Assembly (NCBI RefSeq): GCF_027938815.1
Contig: NZ_CP115913.1
Coordinates: forward strand, 4,250,001-4,314,000
DNA: 64,000 bases
Reading direction: 5' to 3'
Source: Oceanirhabdus sp. W0125-5
GTDB lineage: Bacteria > Bacillota > Clostridia > Clostridiales > Clostridiaceae
Program-made: the position numbers and the translations under genes
Notes under the pieces: model-generated
The model's database searches: none
The model's input: the letters and a program-made list of their open reading frames with translations, nothing else
Told to the model about the DNA's origin: nothing
In this document: in pieces, positions 28,955 through 38,396 of the stretch
Numbering within the stretch: position 1 is the stretch's first letter
How the letters are laid out: the number at the start of each line of letters is the position of its first letter

Positions 28955-30103
28955 TCATACTGCTACTGGTTCTTCTACAACAGGCATTATGTATGCAGTT
29001 TTATTCTTCATCATTCCAAATATAATATTGACCAATCTCCTCATTATACAAACCAATGCTTGCATCTTAGTTTTGCCTTCCTTAATCTTTCTTTGATAAT
29101 AGTCATAGAAGGCTGGATTTCTTGGTATTTTTGTTCCTCTGGAGACTTGTACCTGTTGCACTGCTAAGAAGTAGAATATTCCATGTAAGTCTCTGTTTCC
29201 TTGCTTACTCTTTTTATAGTCACCTTTACCTGCTGAACTGAACTTTATATGCGCTATTCCTGGCATAGTATCTAATTTATAGCCTAATATATCCTTAAGT
29301 TTTTTCATTTGATCTTCAACCTTTGATATTTCCTTTACACTAAAGGTTATATCTCTTACTATGCTTGTAACAATGAAATCTCTACTTTCTTGGTACTCTC
29401 TTTTTGTTTCTCCATCCTCTTTTACTAACTTTAGAATCTCCTTAGCTTTCCTAGTAGAGCAAGTATTCTTACTTGCAATTCTAAGAAATCCTGTTAAGTC
29501 CTCTAATGTTACATCCTCCAAATGATGTGGTGAAGGATAGTTTCCCCAAAATACTAATGCGGTTTGACCATCTGTATCTGAGAAGAATTTTCTGTAGCTT
29601 GGGTAGCTATGACTTAATTGTGAGTGTAATTGATTTACTAATGCTGTTTTTGACTTAACCAGAGCATCACGTCTGCTTACTAATTGACCTAATGTCCAGT
29701 AAATATCCTGAGGGTTAGCATCTGGAAGAGACTTCAATCTTGATATTAAAGTACATGCTATGCAGTAGGCATCCCAGCTATCGCTTTTCATTGTGGTTGG
29801 ATTACTCATTCTTTGTGCATAGGATAATGCTGAGTTTACCTCTTTTACCATCTGCTTTTTTTCAAGCAAGTATACAGCTAAAGAACGTCCGTATCCTCCT
29901 ACATCCTCTAACCCCCAGATTATATCTAATCCATCTGCTACTTTAGTTACGTTCTTTAATAGTTTTCCAAAAGCTGATGGCTTATTTTCTATTGTTATCT
30001 CTAATAATTTCTCATTCCAACAGTCAATTACAACAGCGGTATGGCTCCCTTTATGCAAGTCTACACCTACATAGACAAATGATTGTTTGTAATGTTGTTT
30101 CAT
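28955..30103 (-). CDS. IS110-family transposase, apparently internally deleted
   Basis: 382 residues. The N-terminal RuvC-like DEDD domain shows YVGVDLHKGSHTAVVID, WGLEDVGGYGRSLA and KSDSWDAYCIA. The C-terminal part has FSSAGKGDYKKSKQGNRDLHG. In the family, the helix-hairpin-helix MPGI..EIGD..F..LAAFAGI stretch of about 30 residues lies between these parts, but here MPGI runs directly into AHIKFSS. This suggests an in-frame deletion between two GI-containing segments, so activity is doubtful. It lies inside the toxin array. Confidence 0.85.
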   Translation of the reverse strand: MKQHYKQSFVYVGVDLHKGSHTAVVIDCWNEKLLEITIENKPSAFGKLLKNVTKVADGLDIIWGLEDVGGYGRSLAVYLLEKKQMVKEVNSALSYAQRMSNPTTMKSDSWDAYCIACTLISRLKSLPDANPQDIYWTLGQLVSRRDALVKSKTALVNQLHSQLSHSYPSYRKFFSDTDGQTALVFWGNYPSPHHLEDVTLEDLTGFLRIASKNTCSTRKAKEILKLVKEDGETKREYQESRDFIVTSIVRDITFSVKEISKVEDQMKKLKDILGYKLDTMPGIAHIKFSSAGKGDYKKSKQGNRDLHGIFYFLAVQQVQVSRGTKIPRNPAFYDYYQRKIKEGKTKMQALVCIMRRLVNIIFGMMKNKTAYIMPVVEEPVAV

Positions 30104-30572
30104 AGCTTACTCCTTCCCCAGCAGAAACGTCGGCAACCTTAAATACAAGCGTTAGTTCTTGAAGTATTTCAAGACTCGCAAGGAGACGAAAGCCTATCCG
30201 TTTATAATCGCAGAAAAGATGCATTCTACTCAACTCCTCTTGGACTTACTAACCTTGTACTTAGTTACCAAATCCGCTGAATTGACTTTATTTCTTTATC
30301 ATTTTTATAATATATATTTATTTTCTGAATTAATACAGTTTGCAACTACTTGGGCTCGTTGATGTCATATTTAAATCTATGTCTTTCCTTGGTAATACTA
30401 GGTTTGGGCACATGGGCGTGTTATTTCACTTATATTTTTTTTATTTTGATTTACTCCTCTGTTGTAAACTTTTCCACTACAGAGTTTTATCCGCCCATAC
30501 GCCCGTTTCCTTTGTTTTCAACGTTTCTCTCATTTCAGACGTGCCCAATACTTGTCCAACATTCGCCCAACC
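30104..30572. mobile_element. IS110 non-coding end and spacer
   Basis: About 470 bases without a convincing gene. The part next to the transposase start (30104 to about 30340) is where IS110-group elements carry the bridge RNA. It contains several short inverted repeats (for example CTTGAAGTATTTCAAG at 30158-30173). The element ends are not defined by inverted repeats, so the boundary is uncertain. Confidence 0.35.
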
Positions 30573-32018
30573 TTATATTGCTTGAATTTTCGGACTTTTT
30601 ACATTCCTTTTTATCTTTCTTGTTTGAATTAATCTTATACCTTTACTATATCTCAGCTTATTATTTCTTCCTTGCTTAATTTCCATTCCTTCTGATTTTG
30701 CTACTGCCTTAAATTCTCTCCAGAATTTATTTGGACTTATATTATAATATCCGCTATATCCATTATCTGTAGCCCACTTTTTGAATGCATTAAGAATTAC
30801 CTTGTTCTCTTCTCTATACTCTTCCTCTGCTTCCTCTATGCATTCATCGAAGAATAGTATTATTGGATTTTGTTCAATTTTATATTCTTCTAGGTTTTTC
30901 TCCATGTTCTCAGATTTTGTAAACTTATAGTTATTTTCCTTAAGTCTCTTTAACCCTTCTATTGCCCACAAAAATATTCCCGATAACTCTTCTTTTAGCT
31001 TTTCTTTTAATCCTTCATCTCTATTTTTTTCAGTAAATTGTGCAGTAAATTCAAGTATAGATAACCGTCTATAGTATCCCTCACTTTTATCGCTAGTATG
31101 AGGTAGGTTATTCATAGATAGTATTAACTTTGTTGTAGGCTTAAAACTAAATACTGGCTTTCCTTTCTGCTCTGCATTTATCGTATCTTGTCCAACTATT
31201 GCTTTAAAGTATTGAGTATTGAATGCTTTTCCATTAGACTCATTTTCATTACTGATGTTAGCAGTTTTGTTATGAAGACATACCCTTGAAAACCCTTTAC
31301 TAAGTTCATTCAGGGGAATGTGTGAAATATTATCAGCACCTATTATAAAACTTAGGATTTCAATTAAAACACCTTTGCCATTTCCTCCTGAACCATACAG
31401 AATTAGTGCCTTCTGAGCCTTTGTTTCTATTGTTATAGAATAGCCAAACCATTCTTGGCATACTCTGATTCTTTGTCCATCATATTCAAATACCTCATCA
31501 ATAAACTTTAAAAATCTTGGACATTTAGCATTTTCTATATACTCCACAGGTATTTGAATAGTACTCATGTATTTTTTATCATGCTCTATGAACTGAAATG
31601 TATCTAAATTATACATTCCATTACTCATATTTATTATGTCTTTATTAGGATTTAACTTTTTTGAATAAAATACTTCTAGCTTTAAAGCTTCAACATACTC
31701 TCTTTCTCTTCTTTTTGACCAAACTCCAAAACGTGGTTCTTGAAGTATATCTCTGAGCATTTTTAGGATATCTATTTCATTCTTTTTCACCCAAACTGTA
31801 CTATCATAAATATAGAAATAGCCATCTTTAGAGTAGATAATATCAAGACTTTCTTTAATATACTTAGCAAAATAATTTCCATTAAATGCTTTCACCTTTC
31901 CATCATCATCTAAATCAAATCCTCTTTTTATAAGTTCCTTGATTTCCTTGCGTTCATTAATCCCATTTCCTTCAATTTGATTCTCATTGATTTGTTTGTT
32001 TTTTTCCATGCTACTCAT
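30573..32018 (-). CDS. P4-type phage/plasmid primase-helicase
   Basis: About 481 residues from the ATG at 32018, chosen because AAAGGAC lies seven bases upstream. A D5_N-like N-terminal half is followed by an SF3 helicase with Walker A LYGSGGNGKGVLIEIL, NISNENESNGKAF and LILSMNNLPHTSDKSEGYYRR. These are hallmarks of primases from P4-like satellites, plasmids and integrative elements. With the recombinase nearby it forms a minimal mobile element inserted into the toxin array. No toprim/primase N-domain is seen, so replication could depend on other factors. Confidence 0.88.
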   Translation of the reverse strand: MSSMEKNKQINENQIEGNGINERKEIKELIKRGFDLDDDGKVKAFNGNYFAKYIKESLDIIYSKDGYFYIYDSTVWVKKNEIDILKMLRDILQEPRFGVWSKRREREYVEALKLEVFYSKKLNPNKDIINMSNGMYNLDTFQFIEHDKKYMSTIQIPVEYIENAKCPRFLKFIDEVFEYDGQRIRVCQEWFGYSITIETKAQKALILYGSGGNGKGVLIEILSFIIGADNISHIPLNELSKGFSRVCLHNKTANISNENESNGKAFNTQYFKAIVGQDTINAEQKGKPVFSFKPTTKLILSMNNLPHTSDKSEGYYRRLSILEFTAQFTEKNRDEGLKEKLKEELSGIFLWAIEGLKRLKENNYKFTKSENMEKNLEEYKIEQNPIILFFDECIEEAEEEYREENKVILNAFKKWATDNGYSGYYNISPNKFWREFKAVAKSEGMEIKQGRNNKLRYSKGIRLIQTRKIKRNVKSPKIQAI

Positions 32019-32045
32019 TTTTATCAGTCCTTTCAAAAAAATAAA

Positions 32046-32179
32046 GAACTCATCTACTCTTATGTTTTGTGGTATAATGTTATTAAGATAGAGTTATACC
32101 TTATGTTGTGGTAGGCTAAGGTATATATGAGTTCTAAATCATAATATTTAGTAGCAGGTAGTATTCCCTGCCTGCTACT
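32046..32179. repeat. Structured region upstream of primase, possible origin
   Basis: Nested inverted repeats: outer GAACTCAT / ATGAGTTC, inner TATACCTTA / TAAGGTATA, then a separate hairpin GTAGCAGG / CCTGCTAC at 32151-32178. An extended -10 (TGGTATAAT) points rightward within it. It could be an element origin or a small RNA. The remaining 32180-32528 shows no gene. Confidence 0.4.
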
Positions 32180-32528
32180 CACATTATAGACAGTTATTCT
32201 TTTTTTCACAAATCTCAAAAACCTCAAAATCGAAGATTATCATTTTTAACATTATCTTGAAATTCAAGTCACTTGAAACGTTTCCTGACGTTCGCTTAGA
32301 CATTCGTCTTACTGGTTTTTCTCACTCCAACATTTCCCATGCTATTTCCTTCGAATTCCTACCATGTCCATTTCACCGTTTATCTCCAATATTTATTCGG
32401 AACTTTCTTTACTAACTCTGCAAAACTAACTCCACTTTCTTCTGATACATTTTTCACAGCAGCTGTAACTGTTGCACCTTCAATTATCTTTAAAATAATT
32501 TTCAATATCAAAATAGTTATCTCCATTA

Positions 32529-32867
32529 TTATTCTCCTCTCTCTTTTAAATATCGTGCAAATATATTCTTAATTTCTTCTGCTGAAGAATATATAATGTA
32601 TCCAAAAGAATCCCCACATATCAACGTTATCCTAAAGTAAATCATATTATCTAACTTCACTTTATCTACAAACTCTGGTTCAATATCTGCAATATTTAGA
32701 TCCACCAGAACATCACTACTATCGGTATCTTCAATTACTATAATTTCACCTACTTCACTAAGTTCTTCTTCTCCAACTATTTCCCTGATGTAACTATCTA
32801 TCTCATTTCTTAGACTCTCTAACCCTATCTTCTCAACATCTTCAACCTTACTTATTCTTATCATCAT
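32529..32867 (-). CDS. Hypothetical protein of the mobile block
   Basis: 112 residues, acidic, rich in Ile/Val/Glu, with alternating helix and strand character and no recognised motif. It ends LKERGE, and its start lies just after the recombinase stop (9 bases), so it is co-transcribed with the tyrosine recombinase. It may be a small element-specific accessory factor, but nothing in the sequence proves this. Confidence 0.6.
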   Translation of the reverse strand: MMIRISKVEDVEKIGLESLRNEIDSYIREIVGEEELSEVGEIIVIEDTDSSDVLVDLNIADIEPEFVDKVKLDNMIYFRITLICGDSFGYIIYSSAEEIKNIFARYLKERGE

Positions 32868-32876
32868 TTATTCCTC

Positions 32877-33755
32877 CTACAACATACTTACAGCCTTCAT
32901 TTTTTCCTCTTTACTACTACCAATATAGAACTTTGCAGTAGTCTCAATACTACTATGTCCTGCTAATTTACTTACTGTTGTTAATGGTACTCCTCTTTGA
33001 ATTAATCTTGTACAAAAAGTGTGTCTAAATGTATGTGGCTTTAGCTTTGTATCAAAACCACCTTTTCTAGTTACTTTCTCTAAAATTGTATTTACAGCAT
33101 CTCTTTTAATTGCTCCTCTTTCACCTAATATCAAGAACTCTGAGTCTCTATGTGTATGCTCACATCTAATTGAAAGGTAATCTTTTATAGCTTCTACTAC
33201 CTCATCTTTTAGTGGAATCTCTCTAAGCTTTCCACCCTTACCTATTATCTTTAAATATCCAGTTAAGAAATCAATATTTCTAACCTTAATACTGCATAGC
33301 TCACCTACTCTTACCCCTGTGTAAAGTAATAATAGGATTATCATCTTATCTCTAATGGATACTTTCCTCTTATCCTCAATGTAGAATAGCAATTTATCTA
33401 CTAACTTCTCATTGTAAACCTCTACTTGTTTTTCTGAACCATTGGCTATTTTTATCCTATCTCTCTTAATATCAATGACTACTTCATCCATTGACCCTGT
33501 TTTTACTAAGTAATGATTAAATGAATGGATGCTGTTAATCTTCTTGTTGATGGTAGTTGGTTCATAGAAATTTTCTATTAAATAATTCTTGTAACTTACA
33601 ACGTAGAATAGGTTTAGGTTTCCTTCAAAGAATGCTCCTTTAGTTTCTAAGTACTGTAGTAATCCTTTAACATCTCCTACATAGCTTTCTATTGTCTTAG
33701 GTCTTTTTCCATTGTTGATTAGATGTGATTTAAAATCTCTTAATATTTGTTCCAT
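32877..33755 (-). CDS. Tyrosine recombinase (XerC/D-like integrase)
   Basis: About 292 residues from the ATG at 33755 behind AAAGGAG. An N-terminal SAM-like core-binding domain is followed by the catalytic domain with Arg in TGVRVGELCSI, Lys in GKGGKLREIPL, H-x-x-R in LKPHTFRHTFCTR and H/Y in LAGHSSIETTAKFY. All catalytic residues are present, so it should be active. It belongs to the block with the primase. It could also act on repeated sites of the array, which is speculative. Confidence 0.92.
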   Translation of the reverse strand: MEQILRDFKSHLINNGKRPKTIESYVGDVKGLLQYLETKGAFFEGNLNLFYVVSYKNYLIENFYEPTTINKKINSIHSFNHYLVKTGSMDEVVIDIKRDRIKIANGSEKQVEVYNEKLVDKLLFYIEDKRKVSIRDKMIILLLLYTGVRVGELCSIKVRNIDFLTGYLKIIGKGGKLREIPLKDEVVEAIKDYLSIRCEHTHRDSEFLILGERGAIKRDAVNTILEKVTRKGGFDTKLKPHTFRHTFCTRLIQRGVPLTTVSKLAGHSSIETTAKFYIGSSKEEKMKAVSML

Positions 33756-33790
33756 TCTTATTGCTCCTTTCATTTTTGGGTAAAGAAAAA

Positions 33791-33962
33791 GACTAACACA
33801 GGATTTAACTATGTTAGCCTTAGTTTTACTTTGTTCTATTTAATTTGACTACATTATTTAGGTTATGTGGTGAGCTTTTTATCTTCTAAAATAGTGAACG
33901 GTGATTCATTGACTAGATTGTGGTTACATTACCTTTGTTGGTAGTTATTTTGCAGTTAGATT
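33791..33962. repeat. Hairpins upstream of the recombinase and an old module terminator
   Basis: CTAACA / TGTTAG inverted repeat at 33793-33817. Then 33842-33962 is clearly related to 39170-39290 (ATTATTTA, TTATGTGGT, GGTGAT..TTGACTA, ATTGT, CACCTT-like, TTTTGCAGTTAGATT). It looks like the terminator region of a lost module at the edge of the mobile block. Confidence 0.5.
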
Positions 33963-34114
33963 TTATTTAAAAATGTAGTCACTACTTTGAAGCTTAGATT
34001 TAACATTTTAAAAATCGAATAATTTTTTAATTACCTTTCTAGTCAAATTAATTTTTTATTTTTCAAGTCACCTTACTACTAATCTTGAAAAGTTATCGCT
34101 TTTAACCCAAAAGA

Positions 34115-34152
34115 AAGTGATGGAATTGACAAAGGAAGTCATTCCATCACTT
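34115..34152 (-). terminator. Module terminator (module 4)
   Basis: AAGTGATGGAATTGAC / GTCATTCCATCACTT hairpin after the module 4 immunity gene. Confidence 0.7.
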
Positions 34153-34197
34153 ATATGCTTAACACAAATTATTTGTTAAATAACATTTAACCACTTA

Positions 34198-34443
34198 TCA
34201 AGATGCACTAAATGCTTTTTCAGGAAACATGCCTGTTTCAGTATAAATACTCTCTATTTTACTTGCAATTTTAAATAGTTCTCTACTTCGATTCACATCA
34301 TTCTCTTTTTCAATTATCAAAAGTTCTAGAGTTTCTTTGTTAAATCTTATCTTACCTGTCTGATTATCAATTTGTGAACCGTAAGAGTAGACTACATATT
34401 CTTCATTTTCAAATTCTTTTGTTGCATAAGCATTGATTCCCAT
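34198..34443 (-). CDS. Probable immunity protein of module 4
   Basis: 81 residues from the ATG at 34443, which has GAGGAGGT nine bases upstream; the longer frame would run into the toxin gene. It begins MGINAYATKEFENEEYVVY and ends FPEKAFSAS. No family is recognised. Position directly after a toxin tip and before a module terminator supports an immunity role. Confidence 0.65.
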   Translation of the reverse strand: MGINAYATKEFENEEYVVYSYGSQIDNQTGKIRFNKETLELLIIEKENDVNRSRELFKIASKIESIYTETGMFPEKAFSAS

Positions 34444-34462
34444 TAGAAAATACCTCCTCTCT

Positions 34463-36585
34463 CTATAAAGATTGGATAAATGCTTGCCAATTAAAGATTT
34501 CATTAGCAGCATCATGAGCCACTCTTTGAGTAACACCATGTAATTTATAGTATGTTGACTCATATAGCTCATGCTTTAATAAAAGAATATCATTTTCATA
34601 GTATTCACCTTTTAAAAGTCTATCCCATGCTTGAGACATTTCATAATCTGGATCAAGCCTTCTTATTCCATCATCCAACTTCAGTTCGTCTATGAAAATA
34701 TGATTCTTAATTTTTTCAATATCATTGAAATCCCAACCAGTATTTTCAGCTATTGCAGCAATATCATCTGAACTATTTCTGAAAGTAGAATACATATTCT
34801 TTGCTATATCATCAAGCTGCTTATAGTTATCATATGTTTCCTCAATAGGTATATACTTACCTTCCTTGTAAGTATAATTCATTGCCTCATCGGAATATTT
34901 TGTAGCTATTTGAGTAAGATTACTCGTCCCCTTAGCAACTTCATCTAACTGCTTTACAACTCCATCTAAATCTGGATTGTTCTTCCCTTTTATCTTTGTT
35001 ATTAAGACATTTAATTCTGATTCGTCGAATTCACCCTTTTTAGCTGCTGCTATTAACTCATCTACTCTATCAAGTACTATTTCACCTGATTCATTTACTA
35101 AGCTATCTGTTACAGCATTGGCTACATTTTCAAAACAATCATTATGCACTAGAATCTCTTTATTACTTACATAGTAAGTATGCCAATCTTCTACTTCAAA
35201 ATTATATACTGTTGTTGCTTCCTTTAATTCTTCTATATTGATTTCTTCAACATAACCTATTACACCATCGTATTTTACTAATTCTTCACCTTTTGTTAAT
35301 TCTCCTGCTTTTATCCAACCTTTATTTTTTGTCCAGAACAGATGGCTTTCTGTTGTTACTATTTTTTCTCCATCTATTATTAGGTTTACTAATATCGAGG
35401 CTTGATTTCTAAATAATACTTTTACTTCTTTAAGCCCCTTTTCTCCAGTCTCTACATTTTGTGAATATACTTTATCTCCAATCTGTATTTCTTCTATTGG
35501 TCTTAATCCATTTGATGTTAGAACAAGGGTACCTTTTACAAAACACCATCTTTCTGCTTTTGTTACTACTTCATCTAATTGCTGTTCTACTAACCCAAGC
35601 TTTTCTTTAATTGCTCTATCCATTACAGATATTGCTTCATCAATTTTCTTTCCTAATCTTCCTAATAGGTTAATTGCTGATGATTTAATCTTGTTAGCAA
35701 TTGTTGTTGTTAAGTTATTTATAGCCGTGATTGTTCCGGTTTTTATTTCTCTTAATTTTGTAATAAATTTAGTTTCTCCAACTATTCTTGCAAACTTAGC
35801 TATCTCATCTGTTTTATCAATATTTTTTATTAATGTTTTTACTGGTACTGCAAGTGCTGATCCTACTGCTGGCACTATTGATACTAAAGATAATATTCCA
35901 TCTAAAAGATTTCCTCTCAAGAAACTTATTGATGCATTAACACCATCTAGAATATCTCCTAATGCTGGTATAAATCCAACTATGTCCAATGCTGTCTGTA
36001 TCCAGTCTAAAGCTTTATCTACCGTAAATCCTTTATCTGATCCTTCTATATCATATCTTCTCTGGGTTATTACCCTTACTGTACCTTCTGCATTTAAAAT
36101 CTCTTGTTCTTCTGATTTCGTTAATGAAGGGAATCTCCATGTATTACTGTCAAATTCATTTATACCCAGTACTACATTATATATTTTACTGCCTGTGTCT
36201 ATATATACGTTATCTCCCTCATGTACACTTGTATATGATTCATTTGCGACTGTAATTATACTATTCTTTGGTACCGAAAGTTGTCCATCTTCATCTAAAT
36301 CTACTCCACCACCATTCGGCTTTTCATTTCCACCACTTCCAGTATCTCCTGTATTACCTTTGTCACCTTCTTCTTTCTTTACTTTGTAGCTATAATATGT
36401 TCTTATAATTTTGTCTTTTTCTTTTACATCTACATCATATCTTGGATCATCTATCCATTCACGTTCGGTTTTTGCTGGTATTGTCTTTTTTCTTATTTCA
36501 TATTGTGGCTCATCTACCCATACTTTTACCTGCTCTGTTTTCGCTGGGATTAATCTTTTTTCTATTCTTGTTGTTGGGGGGATCC
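34463..36585 (-). pseudogene. 5'-truncated HINT polymorphic toxin with unknown tip (module 4)
   Basis: The frame is open from about 36585 but has no start until a weak TTG at 35989. It begins within the W-I-P-P / I-P-A-K-T-E repeat region, followed by an acidic linker, hydrophobic pre-toxin segment, HINT domain (WCFVKGTLVL to ILVHND), junction K-G-T-S-N-L at 34920-34934, and a tip of about 150 residues. The tip has LDPDYEMSQAWDRLLKG and LLLKHELYESTYYKL with TQRVAHDAAN, which may be a metal-binding helix. The family is unknown. The upstream end is cut by the array repeat at 36592. Confidence 0.78.
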
Positions 36586-36591
36586 ACCTTA

Positions 36592-36860
36592 GCGCTTCGC
36601 TTAATTGAGAATGGATAATGTAAAATGAAAAACGCAGGTCATTTCTCTCTCGAGAAATCTCATCTTATAAAAACCTTTTACTTCCTATATATTGTTTCTA
36701 TTTCTTTTATATTTCTTAAGCTCTCGCCTCTCGGCTAATAAACCTTCTTTGGCTTTTTGTTTCCGCGCTACTCTTCACTTTAACTATTGCTTACTCCTAA
36801 TCCATCAAAGCTTACGCATTAAAGTCGCCTGTGCGCTTTCAATTGTATATCTTATAAAAA
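36592..36860. repeat. Array repeat, copy 3
   Basis: Begins GCGCTTCGCTTAATTGAGAA exactly where the module 4 toxin frame loses homology to the full-length toxin. It carries the hairpin ATTTCTC..GAGAAAT and the AATCCATCAAAGCTTACGCA block. Confidence 0.75.
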
Positions 36861-36861
36861 A

Positions 36862-36898
36862 AATGATGGAACGACTTGGTTTGTCAATTCCACCACTT
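36862..36898 (-). terminator. Module terminator (module 3)
   Basis: AATGATGGAA / TTCCACCACTT hairpin after the second TNT immunity gene. Confidence 0.65.
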
Positions 36899-37041
36899 TG
36901 TACTTGTGTTATGTAGATAGTTTAACTACATTATCGCAGTCAGATACAATAACACTACTCTGCAAATTTTTAATTGAGATTATCTGTAATGGCATATTCT
37001 CTCTTTAAAATTCGAACTCATATGCAATATCATAAATAATC

Positions 37042-37272
37042 TTATTTTTTAAACGTTCTTTTCATACACGACAAGAACTGTTCACAAGCTTCTTCTTCGC
37101 TAGCAAATGACTTTCCCCCTGTCTTATTACCTCTTTCACTATAATAGATTTCCCATTTGCCTTCATTATTTCCAATACAGTAAGCTTCATTAGGTAAGCC
37201 ACCTACTGTCGAATATGCATCAGACGGTATGCCTAATATTTTTAGTTTCTTGTTAAGTTCCTTTGTATTCAT
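37042..37272 (-). CDS. TNT-toxin immunity protein, copy 2
   Basis: 76 residues, nearly identical to the protein at 26967-27197. The start overlaps the TNT module stop (TAATG), and AAGGAGG lies in the toxin's last codons. The whole unit from the array repeat to the junction (about 36592-37728) is a near-exact copy of 26515-27653. Confidence 0.75.
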   Translation of the reverse strand: MNTKELNKKLKILGIPSDAYSTVGGLPNEAYCIGNNEGKWEIYYSERGNKTGGKSFASEEEACEQFLSCMKRTFKK

Positions 37273-37728
37273 TATTCAAATACCTCCTTAATGTAACCTC
37301 CATCTAATAATTCTTGGATAGACATTGTCAATTTATGTTGTATTCCTCCACCCACTTCATCAAACCATGGAGCTATCTTTCCACTTAGACCTTCAACTGG
37401 TTTAATTATTTCATAAACATGATATGGTTTTGCATCTGTCCCTGGTGCTAAAGACCTTTGACCATATGAAATACCTTCTGGCGAAACAAACGTTCCTGAT
37501 TCGAAGCCATATCTGTCAATTCGAGTTCCGGGTTGTAATTGGATTTGTTTTGCTACACCTTCAAATCCATCATTAGCAGGCCATTTGATTGCACCTGATG
37601 CTTGGTCATAATATTGAGGGTTATCAAATACCTTTTTATATTGAAGGTATAGTTCATCAGAAGGTTTATAAGTCCACTTAGATAGTTTTAATCTATCTGC
37701 TTCTGATATAAGTTTACTCGTCCCCTCA
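37272..37728 (-). pseudogene. Orphan TNT toxin module, copy 2
   Basis: Continuous frame from junction 37711-37728, where one base change makes E-G-T-S-K-L, to the stop at 37272, with no start codon. The TNT core is RIDRYGFESGTFVSPEG, GTDAKPYHVYEIIKP and WFDEVGGGIQ. It differs from copy 1 in Ala versus Thr before NDGFEG and in a few silent bases. Like copy 1 it is a headless reserve tip, presumably an NAD glycohydrolase when attached to a toxin body. Confidence 0.82.
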
Positions 37729-37825
37729 GATGTAGGACTATTGCCACTATTATACCAGTTATTGGATTGTAATTCACTGCAGAAATATAATTATGCAGTG
37801 TAATTACATTTACCAAAAACAAAAG

Positions 37826-37863
37826 AAGTGATGGAACGACTATGATTGTCAATTCCACCACTT
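37826..37863 (-). terminator. Module terminator (module 2)
   Basis: AAGTGATGGAA / TTCCACCACTT hairpin, with the palindrome ACTGCAG..ATGCAGT just before it. Confidence 0.7.
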
Positions 37864-37908
37864 TTGTAATTATTTATGCAGTAAGTAGTTACTTATTTCT
37901 GTAGTGAG

Positions 37909-38385
37909 CTATGCAGATTTTATAGTATTAATCCTTATTTTGTGAATACTATTTGCACCTTTGTAAAAGTCAGCTTCTCCGATGAAATCTTTTTGACTTA
38001 GTCTCAACAGAGTATCATCATCATAGATTATAACTTTATCTTTAATTGGTTTGAGTCTTTCTTCTTCAAAGCAACTAATAAGATTTGACTTAACTGTTTC
38101 AAATCTGTCTTCCAAACACCTAACCCCAATCTCAATTCCTTCAAATTGGTCTTGAGGTAAAAGAAAAGTATTGACTATCAAAAACTCATTACTATCTACT
38201 TTAAGAAACACATATGCTTCTCCTGTTCCATAATCTTCTTTCTTATACTTTCCACCACAACCAAAGAAAATCTTTTCTTCAATGAAATCCTCATCTATGA
38301 TAGAGTCAAACATTTTTCCCAACTCAATAAAAGCATCATCATCTAGATTACTTCTTTCATATGTTACGAATATTTCCTTATACAA
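37909..38385 (-). CDS. Probable deaminase immunity protein (module 2)
   Basis: 158 residues starting at a TTG that follows GGAGGTGATTAA; no family recognised. The sequence is acidic with alternating strands (EAYVFLKVDSNEFLIVNTFL) and a C-terminal stretch VIIYDDDTLLRLSQKD. It begins 11 bases after the deaminase module stop and is followed by the module terminator. The immunity role is inferred from this order. Confidence 0.65.
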   Translation of the reverse strand: MYKEIFVTYERSNLDDDAFIELGKMFDSIIDEDFIEEKIFFGCGGKYKKEDYGTGEAYVFLKVDSNEFLIVNTFLLPQDQFEGIEIGVRCLEDRFETVKSNLISCFEEERLKPIKDKVIIYDDDTLLRLSQKDFIGEADFYKGANSIHKIRINTIKSA

Positions 38386-38396
38386 TTAATCACCTC

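Noticed and set aside
30340..30679. Plus-strand open frames next to the primase
   Set aside because: No ribosome site or family; composition is Phe/Leu/Ser-rich as in antisense of AT-rich DNA, and they overlap the primase 3' end.
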